A DNA stretch of 37,348 nt from Nonomuraea aridisoli (GTDB taxonomy: Bacteria > Actinomycetota > Actinomycetes > Streptosporangiales > Streptosporangiaceae). The DNA is taken from assembly GCF_003236395.1 (NCBI RefSeq), contig NZ_POUD01000065.1:1-37348 (forward strand). Direction: 5' to 3'. A program made the position numbers and the translations under genes. Position 1 is the first letter of the stretch. Each line of letters opens with the position of its first letter. Of this stretch, positions 7,080-14,788 are shown in pieces. The notes under the pieces are model-generated. The model saw nothing but the letters and a program-made list of their open reading frames with translations, made no database searches and was not told where the DNA came from.

Positions 7080-7451
7080 TCAGGACGGGGACGCGGGCGT
7101 CACGAACTCGGGCTGGTCGATGACGCGCAGCCAGCTGCCGTCGGGCTGGCGCCGTACGACCTGGGCGCGGGCGCCCGCGCCGTCGCGCGGCGGCGTCGAG
7201 GTGAGCGCCAGGTCACCGCAGACCAACGTCGGCAGCGACGCCTCCGGCTCGAAGCGCGGCCGCCCGGCCAGCACCTTCTCCCACAACTCGCGGATCGCCT
7301 CCCGGCCCACCGTCACACTGCCCGGCGGGTACGCCAGCACCGCGCCCTCCTCGTACAGCGCGGCCACGCCGGCCGCGTCGCCCGCGTTGGACCGCTCGAC
7401 GAACAGGCGGGTGATGTCTTCAGGCCGCATGGCCTTCTGTGTCTCATTCAT
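7080..7451 (-). CDS. SnoaL/NTF2-like polyketide-cyclase-fold protein
   Basis: The product is 123 residues. It has the cone-shaped NTF2 fold pattern: RPEDITRLFVERSNAGDAAGVAALYEEGAVL, then VGREAIRELWEKVLAG, then paired beta strands ending VVRRQPDGSWLRVIDQPEF. Members include steroid isomerases, polyketide cyclases and many DUF4440 proteins of unknown substrate. The start is the ATG at 7451; the longer frame to 7517 would cross the divergent promoter. It is divergent from a LysR regulator 71 bp away, a standard arrangement for a LysR-controlled target gene. Confidence 0.85.
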   Translation of the reverse strand: MNETQKAMRPEDITRLFVERSNAGDAAGVAALYEEGAVLAYPPGSVTVGREAIRELWEKVLAGRPRFEPEASLPTLVCGDLALTSTPPRDGAGARAQVVRRQPDGSWLRVIDQPEFVTPASPS

Positions 7452-7522
7452 GGCTCCAGCGTCGCGGACGCCCGTATCAGAAGTCCAACAGATGCTTTTC
7501 ATAGAAACTAGAATCACTGGTT

Positions 7523-8398
7523 ATGGAACTGAGGCAGCTGGAGTACTTCGTCGCAGTCGCTGAGGAGCAGAACTTCACGCGTGCCGCCGAGCGGGTGCAC
7601 ATCAGCCAGTCCGGCGTGAGCGCCCAGATCCGCCGCCTCGAACACGAGCTCGGCGCCGACCTGTTCGACCGTTCCGGCCGTACCGCCACCCTCACTCCCG
7701 CAGGCCGGGCCGCGCTCGGGCACGCCCGCGCCGCGCTGGCCGCCGCCGAGGCCGTCGAGCAGGCGGTCGGTGAGGTGGCCGCGCTCATCCGCGGCCGGCT
7801 CACCGTCGGCATGGTGGTCGGCTGCACGGTGACGCCGCTGTTCGACGCGCTAGCCGCCTTCCACGCCGCCCACCCGGGCGTGGAGATCACTCTGCTGGAG
7901 GACGCCTCCGACCGCCTCGCCGACGACGTCCGCGGCGGCGCCGTCGACCTGGCGCTCGTCGGCGCCGCGAGCGCCCCGCCCGAGGGGCTGGAGGCCTGCA
8001 CCGTGGTCGACGAGCGGCTGGTGGCCGCCGTCCCGGCCGGGCATGCGCTGGCCGGGCGCGGGGCGGTGACGCTGGCGGAGCTGGTGGCGTACCCGCTGGT
8101 GTGCATGCCGCGCGGGACCGGCCTGCGCACGGTGCTCGACCGGGCCTGCGCCGCCCGCGACCTGCGGCCGGCGATCACGCTGCAGGCGGGCGCCGCCGAC
8201 GCGATCGCCGCCCTGGCCGCGCGCGGGATGGCGGTGGCCGTGCTCAGCGAGTCGATGGCCGCCGCCTACGCCGACCGGCTCACCGCCCTGCCGATCACCG
8301 ACGTCGACACCCCCGCGCTGCTGGCGCTGGTGTGGCGGAGCGAGCCGGGGCCGGCGGTGCGCGAGCTGGTCGCCTGCGCCCGCCGCGCGTTCTCCTGA
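7523..8398 (+). CDS. LysR-family transcriptional regulator
   Basis: The product is 291 residues. The N-terminal winged helix MELRQLEYFVAVAEEQNFTR and the following AAERVHISQSGVSAQIRRLE are typical of LysR. The C-terminal periplasmic-binding-like domain shows RGRLTVGMVVG, the family's inducer-domain start. The 71-bp gap to the divergent SnoaL gene is comparatively AT-rich (ATGCTTTTCATAGAAACTAG) and would house LysR boxes. Downstream it converges on a TetR gene. Confidence 0.93.
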   Translation: MELRQLEYFVAVAEEQNFTRAAERVHISQSGVSAQIRRLEHELGADLFDRSGRTATLTPAGRAALGHARAALAAAEAVEQAVGEVAALIRGRLTVGMVVGCTVTPLFDALAAFHAAHPGVEITLLEDASDRLADDVRGGAVDLALVGAASAPPEGLEACTVVDERLVAAVPAGHALAGRGAVTLAELVAYPLVCMPRGTGLRTVLDRACAARDLRPAITLQAGAADAIAALAARGMAVAVLSESMAAAYADRLTALPITDVDTPALLALVWRSEPGPAVRELVACARRAFS

Positions 8399-8402
8399 AC
8401 GT

Positions 8403-9026
8403 TCACGCGCGGATGCCGTCCAGGACCGTGGCCACGAGATCGTCGACGAAGCCGGGCGGCACGTGCAGCGGCCCGGTCGTCCGCTCGAACACCTGCGGCA
8501 GCACCACCTCGTGACACGCCCCGACGATCATGGTGGCGGCGGCCTCGACGCGCGCGTCCGGGGCGAGGCGGCCGAGCTCCTGCTCGGCGCGCAGGTAGCC
8601 GGCCAGCGCCGGTCGCAGCTCCCAGCGCGGATCGTCCGCGGTCAGCGCGGCGAACCGGGCCAGCACCTTCGGCTGCGCGGGCAGCTCGGCGAGCACCGGC
8701 AGGAGCTCGGCATGCAACGCCAGCCCGTAGTGGACGTACGCGCGCAGCCCGTCCTGGACCGCTCCCTCGCCGGCCCGCGGCGGCTCCCCGAGAGCGAGCC
8801 CCGCGGACCGGACGCAGGCCCGCAGGGCGTGCGCCAGCAGCTCCTCCTTGGCGGAGAAGTGGTTGTAGAGCACCCCGTCGGCCACGCCCGCCTCGCGCGC
8901 GATGTCGCGGACGGTGAGCCGGGCGAGCCCGCGCCGCCGGATGAGGCGTTCGGCCGTGGCGACCAGGTGGTCGCGCAGACTCAGGTCGCCGGCGTCGCGC
9001 AGGGCCGCGGCCTTCCTGGGGGACAT
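8403..9026 (-). CDS. TetR-family regulator co-transcribed with a methyltransferase
   Basis: The product is 207 residues. The HTH at ~20-65 reads RLIRRRGLARLTVRDIAREA and GVADGVLYNHFSAKEELLAH, typical of TetR. The ATG shares one base with the stop of the upstream methyltransferase (TGATG), so translation is coupled and the two are one operon. The operon's operator candidate is the palindrome at 9901-9912, so this protein probably autoregulates and senses the methyltransferase's substrate or product. Confidence 0.92.
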   Translation of the reverse strand: MSPRKAAALRDAGDLSLRDHLVATAERLIRRRGLARLTVRDIAREAGVADGVLYNHFSAKEELLAHALRACVRSAGLALGEPPRAGEGAVQDGLRAYVHYGLALHAELLPVLAELPAQPKVLARFAALTADDPRWELRPALAGYLRAEQELGRLAPDARVEAAATMIVGACHEVVLPQVFERTTGPLHVPPGFVDDLVATVLDGIRA

Positions 9027-9877
9027 CACCGCGCCGCCGCACCTCCCGTCCACCGCGCCGTCACCAGCCACTGCGCGCCGGGCAGCGTCACTCCCCCGTC
9101 CCCCGCGTACGGCTCCAGCGCGGCGCAGAGCCTGGCGTGCGCCTCCTGCCTGGTCAGCGCCGCGTCCCTCTCGAGGAGGTAGCGGGTCGGCCCGGTGCCG
9201 AGGAGGCCCTCGGCCGCCTCGGCCGGCGTGCGCCCGAACCACTGGGGCACGTGCAGCGCCTCGATCGAGACGTCGGCGAACGCGGCGAGCACCTGCCTGA
9301 TGCGTACGGGATCCGACAACGAGAACATCGCGGGCGCCTGCCCCGGGTACGCGGCCACCACGGTCTTCGGCCGCGGCTCGATGCCCAGCAGCGCGGCGAC
9401 CGGCACCACGTACCACTCGCACTCCTGGGCGGGCTGCGGGACCACGAAGGCGAGCCGCCCGCCCGGCCGCAGGGCCCGCCCGATGTTGGTGAACGCGGCC
9501 TGCGGGTCGGCGAAGAACATCACGCCGTACTGGCTGATCGCGGCGTCGAACTCGCCCTCGGGGAACGGGTGCACCTGGGCGTCGGCCTGCTCGAACACGA
9601 CGTTGCCGAGCCCCGCCGCGTCCTGCCGGGCGCGTTCCAGCATGGGCGCCGACAGGTCGGCTCCGAGCACCTGTCCGGCCCGCAGCGCGGCGCTCCGGGA
9701 GGTGACGCCCGTGCCGCAGCCGACGTCGAGCACCCGGTCGTCCTTCCCGATACGGGCCGCGTCCAGCAGCCGGTCGATCAGCTCGGTCTCCGACGGGTCG
9801 CGCTCGGCTCCCGCCGCCCAGGACCGCCCCTCCGGGCCGTTCCACGCGGTGTACTGCTCGGTGTTACGCACAGCCAT
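9026..9877 (-). CDS. Class I SAM-dependent methyltransferase
   Basis: The product is 283 residues with a Methyltransf_11/25-type Rossmann core. Motif I VLDVGCGTG spans 49-57, followed by the acidic loop VLGADLSAPMLERAR, motif II FDAAISQYGVMFFADP, and motif III ALRPGGRLAFV. The opening NTEQYTAWNGPEGRSWA is characteristic of a UbiE/ArsM-like small-molecule methyltransferase group common in actinomycetes. The substrate cannot be read from the sequence. It is the first gene of a two-gene operon with a TetR regulator. Confidence 0.93.
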   Translation of the reverse strand: MAVRNTEQYTAWNGPEGRSWAAGAERDPSETELIDRLLDAARIGKDDRVLDVGCGTGVTSRSAALRAGQVLGADLSAPMLERARQDAAGLGNVVFEQADAQVHPFPEGEFDAAISQYGVMFFADPQAAFTNIGRALRPGGRLAFVVPQPAQECEWYVVPVAALLGIEPRPKTVVAAYPGQAPAMFSLSDPVRIRQVLAAFADVSIEALHVPQWFGRTPAEAAEGLLGTGPTRYLLERDAALTRQEAHARLCAALEPYAGDGGVTLPGAQWLVTARWTGGAAAR

Positions 9878-9900
9878 CGCGAGCTCCGATCATGAATGAG

Positions 9901-9912
9901 TGTTCATGAACA
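9901..9912. promoter_or_regulatory. Palindromic operator of the methyltransferase-tetR operon
   Basis: TGTTCATGAACA is a perfect 12-bp palindrome, flanked by ATGAATGAG on the left and TGAGTTCA on the right, so a larger imperfect dyad covers ~9890-9920. It starts 24 bases upstream of the methyltransferase start codon. The co-transcribed TetR protein is the likely ligand. Confidence 0.7.
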
Positions 9913-9917
9913 TGAGT

Positions 9918-10520
9918 TCACAATGATGGCGTCCCCCTGTCAATACCGCGCTGCCGGACCAACGGCAGGAAGACCTCGTCGACGATCTCGACGAGCACCT
10001 CGTCCGGCGCGGTGGGCGCCCCCCGCACCACGAACTCGTTGCGCAGCAGCACGATCGCCACCGTGGCGACCCGCGGGTGCAGCGCCTCCGGGGCCGCCTC
10101 GCCGCGCGCGACCGCGCGGCCGAGGACGGTCAGCCACGTGGCCGCCATGGTGTCGGTGGACTGCTCCGGCAACTGGGCCAGGAACTCCGTCGCGCCACCG
10201 GCCGCGGCCATCAGCTCACGCAGGATCGCGCCCAGCGGGGAGCTCCAGTGGCGGTTGGCCCGGCGCAGCAGTTCGAGCGCGTCCTCGCGCAGGTCGCCGG
10301 TGTCGGGGGGCTGGACGGCGGTGGTAAGCAGCCGGTACGCCGCGACGCCGAGCGCGAGGCGGTTGGGCCAGCGGCGGTAGATCGCGTTCTTGTTGGTGCC
10401 GGCGCGCTGGGCGACCTTGTCCATGGTCAGCCCGGCGTACCCGGACTCGGTGAGCTCCTCGACGGCGGCGCGCAGGATCGCCTCCTCCAGCGCGGCGCCG
10501 CGCCTGCGCGTCTGCGTCAT
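9918..10520 (-). CDS. TetR-family regulator divergent from a TIM-barrel protein
   Basis: The product is 200 residues. The HTH reads ELTESGYAGLTMDKVAQRAG and TNKNAIYRRWPNRLAL, with the IYRRW motif of the AcrR/RamR-like group. The start is the ATG at 10520. It is divergent from the gene at 10633, and an 8+8 inverted repeat overlaps the promoter between them, so it probably represses both. Confidence 0.92.
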   Translation of the reverse strand: MTQTRRRGAALEEAILRAAVEELTESGYAGLTMDKVAQRAGTNKNAIYRRWPNRLALGVAAYRLLTTAVQPPDTGDLREDALELLRRANRHWSSPLGAILRELMAAAGGATEFLAQLPEQSTDTMAATWLTVLGRAVARGEAAPEALHPRVATVAIVLLRNEFVVRGAPTAPDEVLVEIVDEVFLPLVRQRGIDRGTPSL

Positions 10521-10563
10521 GGACCTCCCCCATCGGTACGGACGGTGCCTCGCCATCCTGCCC

Positions 10564-10606
10564 TTGACAGCTTCCCGACGGCAATTAAGGTACTTCTCGT
10601 ACCTTA
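10564..10606 (+). promoter_or_regulatory. Promoter overlapped by a TetR operator
   Basis: TTGACA at 10564-10569 and TAAGGT at 10586-10591 form a sigma-70-like promoter with a 16-bp spacer directed at the gene at 10633. TAAGGTAC (10586-10593) and GTACCTTA (10599-10606) are perfect inverted repeats with a 5-bp spacer covering the -10 element, so a bound repressor would occlude polymerase. Confidence 0.82.
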
Positions 10607-10632
10607 TCCTTCGAGGGAACGGACACCCACGT

Positions 10633-11661
10633 ATGCGTGCCAAGGGCATCACCTACGACACCGGCTTCGTCCGCGGCGGAGGCGTCTCCCGCGAGCGCTT
10701 CGGCCCGGAGCTCGTTGAGCGGGAGCTGCGCGTCATCCGCGACGATCTGCACTGCACGGCCGTCCGCGTCACCGGCGGCGACCCCGACCGGATGGAGACC
10801 GCCGCCACGTTCGCGGCCGGCCTCGGGCTGGAGGTCTGGTTCTCGCCGTACCCGCTGGAGCTGACCCGGGAGGAGATGCTGGCGCTGTTCGCCGACTGCG
10901 CCGACCGGGCCGAACGGCTGCGGCGGCGGGGCTGTGAGGTCGTCTTCGTCACCGGCGCCGAGCTCAGCCTGATGAACCCGGGCTTCCTGCCCGGCGAGAC
11001 CACCGACGAACGCGTCGCCCTGCTGACCCGCCCGGACGGCCTGCGCGAACGCGTCGCCGAGATCAGCGCCCGCGTCAACGACTTCCTGGCCGAGGCCGTG
11101 GCCCTCGTCCGCGGGCGCTTCGGCGGCCGGATCACCTACGCCTCCATCCAGCTCGAACGCGTGGACTGGACGCCGTTCGACCTCGTCTCGGTGGACCTCT
11201 ACCGCTCGGCCGAGGTCGCCGACCGCTTCGCCGAGGGTGTCCGCACGCTCGTGGCGCAGAGCGGCAAGCCCCTGGCGATCACCGAGTTCGGCACCTCCGC
11301 CTTCCGCGGCGCGGGTGACATGGGCGCCCGCGTCCTGGAGATCGTCGAGTACGACGAGCACACCGGCAGGCCGCTCCGGCTCAACGGGCACTACGAGCGC
11401 GACGAGGCCGGCCAGGCCGCGTACCTGCGCGAGCTGCTGGAGCTCTTCGACGCGGAAGGGGTCGACAGCGCCTTCGTCTTCCTCTTCGCCCTCTACGACC
11501 ACGTGCACCGCCCGGACGGCGACCCCCGCGACGACCTCGACCTGGCCGGTCCCGGCATCGTCAAGGTGTTCGAAACCGGCCACGGCGTCACCTATCCCGA
11601 CATGCCCTGGGAGCCCAAGGCCGCCTTCACCGCCGTCGCCGAGCACTACCAGAAGCACTGA
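10633..11661 (+). CDS. Glycosidase-like TIM-barrel protein of unknown substrate
   Basis: The product is 342 residues with no signal peptide. The pattern of alternating strands and helices fits a (beta/alpha)8 barrel. FVTGAELSLMNPGF near residue 115 sits where GH clan-A enzymes carry the acid/base Glu, and LAITEFGTSAFRGAG near 215 resembles their nucleophile strand (T-E-F-G). Actinomycete relatives are sometimes labelled 'abortive infection protein', which nothing here supports. It is divergent from, and probably repressed by, the TetR gene on its left. Enzyme activity is an inference from the two Glu motifs. Confidence 0.72.
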   Translation: MRAKGITYDTGFVRGGGVSRERFGPELVERELRVIRDDLHCTAVRVTGGDPDRMETAATFAAGLGLEVWFSPYPLELTREEMLALFADCADRAERLRRRGCEVVFVTGAELSLMNPGFLPGETTDERVALLTRPDGLRERVAEISARVNDFLAEAVALVRGRFGGRITYASIQLERVDWTPFDLVSVDLYRSAEVADRFAEGVRTLVAQSGKPLAITEFGTSAFRGAGDMGARVLEIVEYDEHTGRPLRLNGHYERDEAGQAAYLRELLELFDAEGVDSAFVFLFALYDHVHRPDGDPRDDLDLAGPGIVKVFETGHGVTYPDMPWEPKAAFTAVAEHYQKH

Positions 11662-11688
11662 CCGCGTCGCCCGCGGGTCACGGCATGC

Positions 11689-12075
11689 TCACCACCGGTC
11701 CCAGTGCAGGACCTCCTCGCGCGGGATGCGCGGAGCGGGCCGGTGGATGTTCTCGGCCAGGTGACGCAGGCCGTCGAAGACCCGCTCGGTGGAGCCGCGG
11801 TGGTAGTTCATCCGCCACACGTCCCGCTCGGTCAACGGCTGGCCGGTGGCCAGGGGCGTGGCGCGCGGGAAGATGTCGGCCACGGCCCGCCGCTGCTCGG
11901 GCTCGGTGACGACGAGGAAGTGCCAGCGCTGCCGGTTGCGCCCGGTCGGCGCTTGCACAGCCCGGTCCACGCACTCCTCGATCAGCTCGCGCGGCACCGG
12001 GCGGGTCAGGCCGAGACGCTTGCGGACGGCGCGCGTCGTGCTCAGCAGCTCGTCAGGGGTGAGGTCGAGCGTCAT
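11689..12075 (-). pseudogene. Nitroreductase-family protein, C-terminally truncated
   Basis: The 128-residue frame starts with TPDELLSTTRAVRKRLGLTRPVP and has VQAPTGRNRQRWHFLVV, the FMN-binding start of the nitroreductase fold (R-x-x-R and A-P-x-x-x-N-x-Q-x-W). Full members are ~190-220 residues and continue to a G-x-x-x-N-L-L-L-A-A-x-x-x-G-L-G segment that is absent here; the frame stops after HWDRW. It is divergent from a truncated MarR gene, so the pair looks like the remains of a MarR-controlled nitroreductase locus. Confidence 0.65.
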
Positions 12076-12102
12076 GGTACGGCTCCTTGCCCATACGTCT
12101 AG

Positions 12103-12345
12103 TCACGCAACCGCAGCGTCATGGTGGGCATCTGCGACGACCTGCAGCACGAAGGTCTCGTCCGCAGGGAGCGCGACCCCCGCGACCGCCGCTGCTACGC
12201 CGTCACCGTCACCGACGCGGGCCGGCGACGCCTGGCCGAGGCCCAGGCGTCCGTCCCGGGCTACCTCGACGACACCTTCCGCGCCCTCACCCGCGTGGAG
12301 CGCGCCCAGTTGAGCGCGCTGCTCGGGAAGATCCTCGAGATCTGA
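12103..12345 (+). pseudogene. MarR-family regulator, 5'-truncated
   Basis: The open frame begins after a TAG at 12100 and immediately reads into the recognition helix and wing: SRNRSVMVGICDDLQHEGLV, then RRERDPRDRRCYAVTVTDAG. It ends with the C-terminal dimer helix. The first ~60 residues of a normal MarR protein are missing. An internal ATG at 12121 could start a 74-residue product, but it would lack half of the HTH. Its divergent partner (nitroreductase) is also incomplete. Confidence 0.7.
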
Positions 12346-12349
12346 CGGA

Positions 12350-12925
12350 TCATCGATCCGCCGGCGGCCAGTTCCGCAGGACGGCGTCGAGGGCGTCGAG
12401 GGTCCTGGCCCAGGAGGCGTCCGCGTCACGCGGGTGGCGGCGGAATCCGCCCTGCGTCTCCAGGCTCACGTAGCCGTGGAACGTGCTGTGGAGCATGCGC
12501 ACGGCGTCGGTCTGGTCGGGCTCGGCCAGGTCGTATCCGCGCAGGATCGCCCGCGTCATCTCCGCGTGCCGGACACCCGCCGCGACGTCGATCGCCTCGG
12601 AGTCGAGCTCGATCTGCATCGCGGCGTACCGGCCCGGATGTTGCTTGGCGTAGGCGCGGTAGGCGTTCGCGAACGCCGTCAGCGCGTCCTTGCCCGCCCG
12701 GCCGGCCAGGGCGTCGGCAGCCCGGTCGGCCAGCTCCGCCAGAGCCAGCGACGCCACCCGCACCCTGATGTCCTGCAGGTCCTTGACGTGGGAGTACAGG
12801 GCGGCGGGCTTGACGCCGAAGCTGCGCGCCAGCGCCGAGACGGTCAGGTTCGCGAAGCCGATCTCGTCGGCCAGGTCCGCCGCCGCCCGGGTCAGGCGTT
12901 CCGCGGTCACTCCCGCACGTGCCAT
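12350..12925 (-). CDS. TetR-family regulator (WHG-type C-terminal domain)
   Basis: The product is 191 residues. The HTH reads LADEIGFANLTVSALARSFG and VKPAALYSHVKDLQDIRVRV; the ALYSHV variant of the recognition helix and the later TFHGYVSLETQGGF segment are typical of TetR proteins with the TetR_C_33/WHG domain. AAGGAG sits five bases before the ATG. A perfect inverted repeat overlaps this region, so autoregulation is likely. The divergent neighbour is the FBP zinc-finger gene. Confidence 0.92.
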   Translation of the reverse strand: MARAGVTAERLTRAAADLADEIGFANLTVSALARSFGVKPAALYSHVKDLQDIRVRVASLALAELADRAADALAGRAGKDALTAFANAYRAYAKQHPGRYAAMQIELDSEAIDVAAGVRHAEMTRAILRGYDLAEPDQTDAVRMLHSTFHGYVSLETQGGFRRHPRDADASWARTLDALDAVLRNWPPADR

Positions 12926-12934
12926 GCACTCTCC

Positions 12935-12947
12935 TTAAAGGCTTTAA
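12935..12947. promoter_or_regulatory. TTAAAG-G-CTTTAA operator
   Basis: This is a perfect 6+1+6 inverted repeat in the short region between the divergent tetR and FBP genes, ten bases from the tetR start. It is AT-rich in a GC-rich background, which supports a functional site. The TetR protein is the presumed ligand. Confidence 0.7.
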
Positions 12948-12989
12948 TCATTTGCATACTACCGTTAGGGGAGGCTAGCGTGCCCGCCC

Positions 12990-13496
12990 ATGAAACCCAT
13001 CACCGAGGACGACCTGCGCGCGTCCTTCGTCAACTGTTCCAGGGGCGAGGCCAAGCGGCTCGGCCTGCCGAGGGACTTCGCCGGCCTGCCCTGGGACGAC
13101 CTCGACTTCCTCGGCTGGCGGGATCCGGGCGCGCCCGGACGCGCGTACGTGGTCGCCGAGCGTGACGGCTCGCTCATCGGGATCGCGCTGCGGGTCACCT
13201 CCGGCGCCGCGCGCGCCTTCACCTCGCGCAGCATGTGCTCGCTCTGCCTGACCACGCACACGAGCGGCGGCGTGGGGCTGATGACCGCGCGCCGCACGGG
13301 CGAGGCGGGCCGCCAGGGCAACACCGTCGGCCAGTACATGTGCGCCGATCTGGCCTGCTCCCTCTATACCCGGGGCAAGCGGCAGGCCGCGGGGAGCGCA
13401 CCCGTCGAGGAGTCGCTCACTCTGGAGGAGAAGGTCGCCCGTACGCGGGCCAACCTGCACGCCTTCCTGGACAAGGTGCTCGGCGACGCGGAGTGA
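12990..13496 (+). CDS. FBP-type treble-clef zinc-finger protein (FusB/FusC-like fold)
   Basis: The product is 168 residues. The C-terminal half carries MCSLCLTTH (C83, C86) and MCADLAC (C118, C123), a C-x2-C...C-x4-C site as in the FBP zinc-finger domain of FusB/FusC proteins. Those bind elongation factor G and rescue it from fusidic acid in firmicutes; actinobacterial homologues are common but their role is less clear. SLYTRGKRQ after the last Cys is family-typical. It is divergent from a TetR regulator. Confidence 0.85.
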   Translation: MKPITEDDLRASFVNCSRGEAKRLGLPRDFAGLPWDDLDFLGWRDPGAPGRAYVVAERDGSLIGIALRVTSGAARAFTSRSMCSLCLTTHTSGGVGLMTARRTGEAGRQGNTVGQYMCADLACSLYTRGKRQAAGSAPVEESLTLEEKVARTRANLHAFLDKVLGDAE

Positions 13497-13542
13497 TCGT
13501 GGGAGCCGGTGCCGAGCACGAGTCGGGCCTGTCGGTATATTC

Positions 13543-13555
13543 CAATTTTCAATTG
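13543..13555. promoter_or_regulatory. CAATT-TTC-AATTG dyad before the P450 gene
   Basis: This AT-rich inverted repeat (CAATT at 13543-13547, AATTG at 13551-13555) lies 22 bases upstream of the P450 start. The surrounding TATATTCC... stretch stands out from the local GC content. It resembles a MarR-type operator, but no MarR gene is adjacent, so the regulator is unknown. Confidence 0.5.
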
Positions 13556-13576
13556 ACTTGATCACTGAGGACCGTC

Positions 13577-14788
13577 ATGTCTGAACTCCCGCCCGAGGGC
13601 ACCACGCCCAGCCCGTTCACCGCCGTGCTCGACGAGCAGCGGCACGCGATCTACGCCGAACTCGCCGCGAAGGGACCCGTCCATCACGTCACCACGCCGA
13701 CCGGCGTCAAGGCGTGGCTGGTGACCGACTACACCGTGACCAAGGCGCTGATGGCCGACCCGCGGCTGGTCAAGGGCGGCTGGAAGGCGGCCGTGTACGC
13801 CGACAGGCTGCCCGAGGACGTGGCCCGCGGCATCCACACGACCATGCTCAACAGCGACCCGCCCGCCCACACCCGGCTGCGCAAGCTGGTCATGGCGACG
13901 TTCACCCGGCGGCGGGTCGAGAAGCTGATCCCGCGCATCCAGCAGAAGACCGACGAACTGCTCGCCGCCGCCGAGGGAGAGCCGAGCGTCGATCTGGTCT
14001 CCGCGCTGGCGTACCCGTTGCCGATCGCCGTCATCTGCGATCTGATCGGCATCCCGGAAGAGGACAGAACCGACTTCCACGCGTGGGCGACGCCGACCGT
14101 GTCCCCCGGCGTCCACAGCTTCGAGGAGTACCAGGAGGCGGCTACCGCGCTGCTCCGGTTCAGCCGCGACCTGATCGCCAAGAAGCGCGACGCTCCCCAG
14201 GACGACCTGCTCTCCGACCTGATCGCCGCCCGTGACGACGGCCAGGGGCTCAGCGAGGACGAGCTGACCTCGATGATCTTCCTGCTGGTGCTGGCCGGCC
14301 ACGAGACGACGGTCAACCTGATCGGCAACGGCGTACGGGCCCTGCTCACCGACCCCGACCAGCTCGCCCTGCTCCGCGCCCGCCCCGACCTGCTCGAACC
14401 GGCGATCGAAGAGCTCCTGCGCTACGACGGGCCGGTCCAGAGCTCCCTGCCGTACCGCACCGTGGAGCCCGTCGAGATCGGCGAGGTGACGCTGCCCGCG
14501 GGCGCGGGGGTGCTGTTCGCCCTGATGGCGGCCAACCGCGACCAGGAGCAGTTCCCCGAGGGCGACATCCTGGACATCACCCGCGACGCCCCGACGCACG
14601 TCGCCTTCGGGCACGGCATCCACTACTGCGTCGGCGCGCCGCTCGCCCGGGTCGAGGCCCGCATCGTGTTCGGCACCCTGCTCGACCGCTACCCGGACCT
14701 CCGCCTGGCCGTGCCGGCGGACACCCTGACCAGGACGCCGTCCCTCATCATGAACGGTCTGACCGCTCTTCCGGTCCACCTGCGCTGA
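13577..14788 (+). CDS. Cytochrome P450 (bacterial class I, CYP107/105-like)
   Basis: The product is a complete 403-residue P450. The I-helix oxygen motif is AGHETT (240-245), the K-helix ExxR is E279-L-L-R282, and the heme loop is FGHGIHYCVGAPLARVE with Cys351 as axial ligand. Early landmarks such as LNSDPPAHTRLRKLV and the F-T-x-R-R-V motif are intact. It needs external ferredoxin and reductase, neither of which is adjacent. It is convergent with, and overlaps by ~40 bp, the FAD oxidoreductase gene. The substrate is unknown; a xenobiotic or secondary-metabolite hydroxylase is the usual role. Confidence 0.96.
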   Translation: MSELPPEGTTPSPFTAVLDEQRHAIYAELAAKGPVHHVTTPTGVKAWLVTDYTVTKALMADPRLVKGGWKAAVYADRLPEDVARGIHTTMLNSDPPAHTRLRKLVMATFTRRRVEKLIPRIQQKTDELLAAAEGEPSVDLVSALAYPLPIAVICDLIGIPEEDRTDFHAWATPTVSPGVHSFEEYQEAATALLRFSRDLIAKKRDAPQDDLLSDLIAARDDGQGLSEDELTSMIFLLVLAGHETTVNLIGNGVRALLTDPDQLALLRARPDLLEPAIEELLRYDGPVQSSLPYRTVEPVEIGEVTLPAGAGVLFALMAANRDQEQFPEGDILDITRDAPTHVAFGHGIHYCVGAPLARVEARIVFGTLLDRYPDLRLAVPADTLTRTPSLIMNGLTALPVHLR

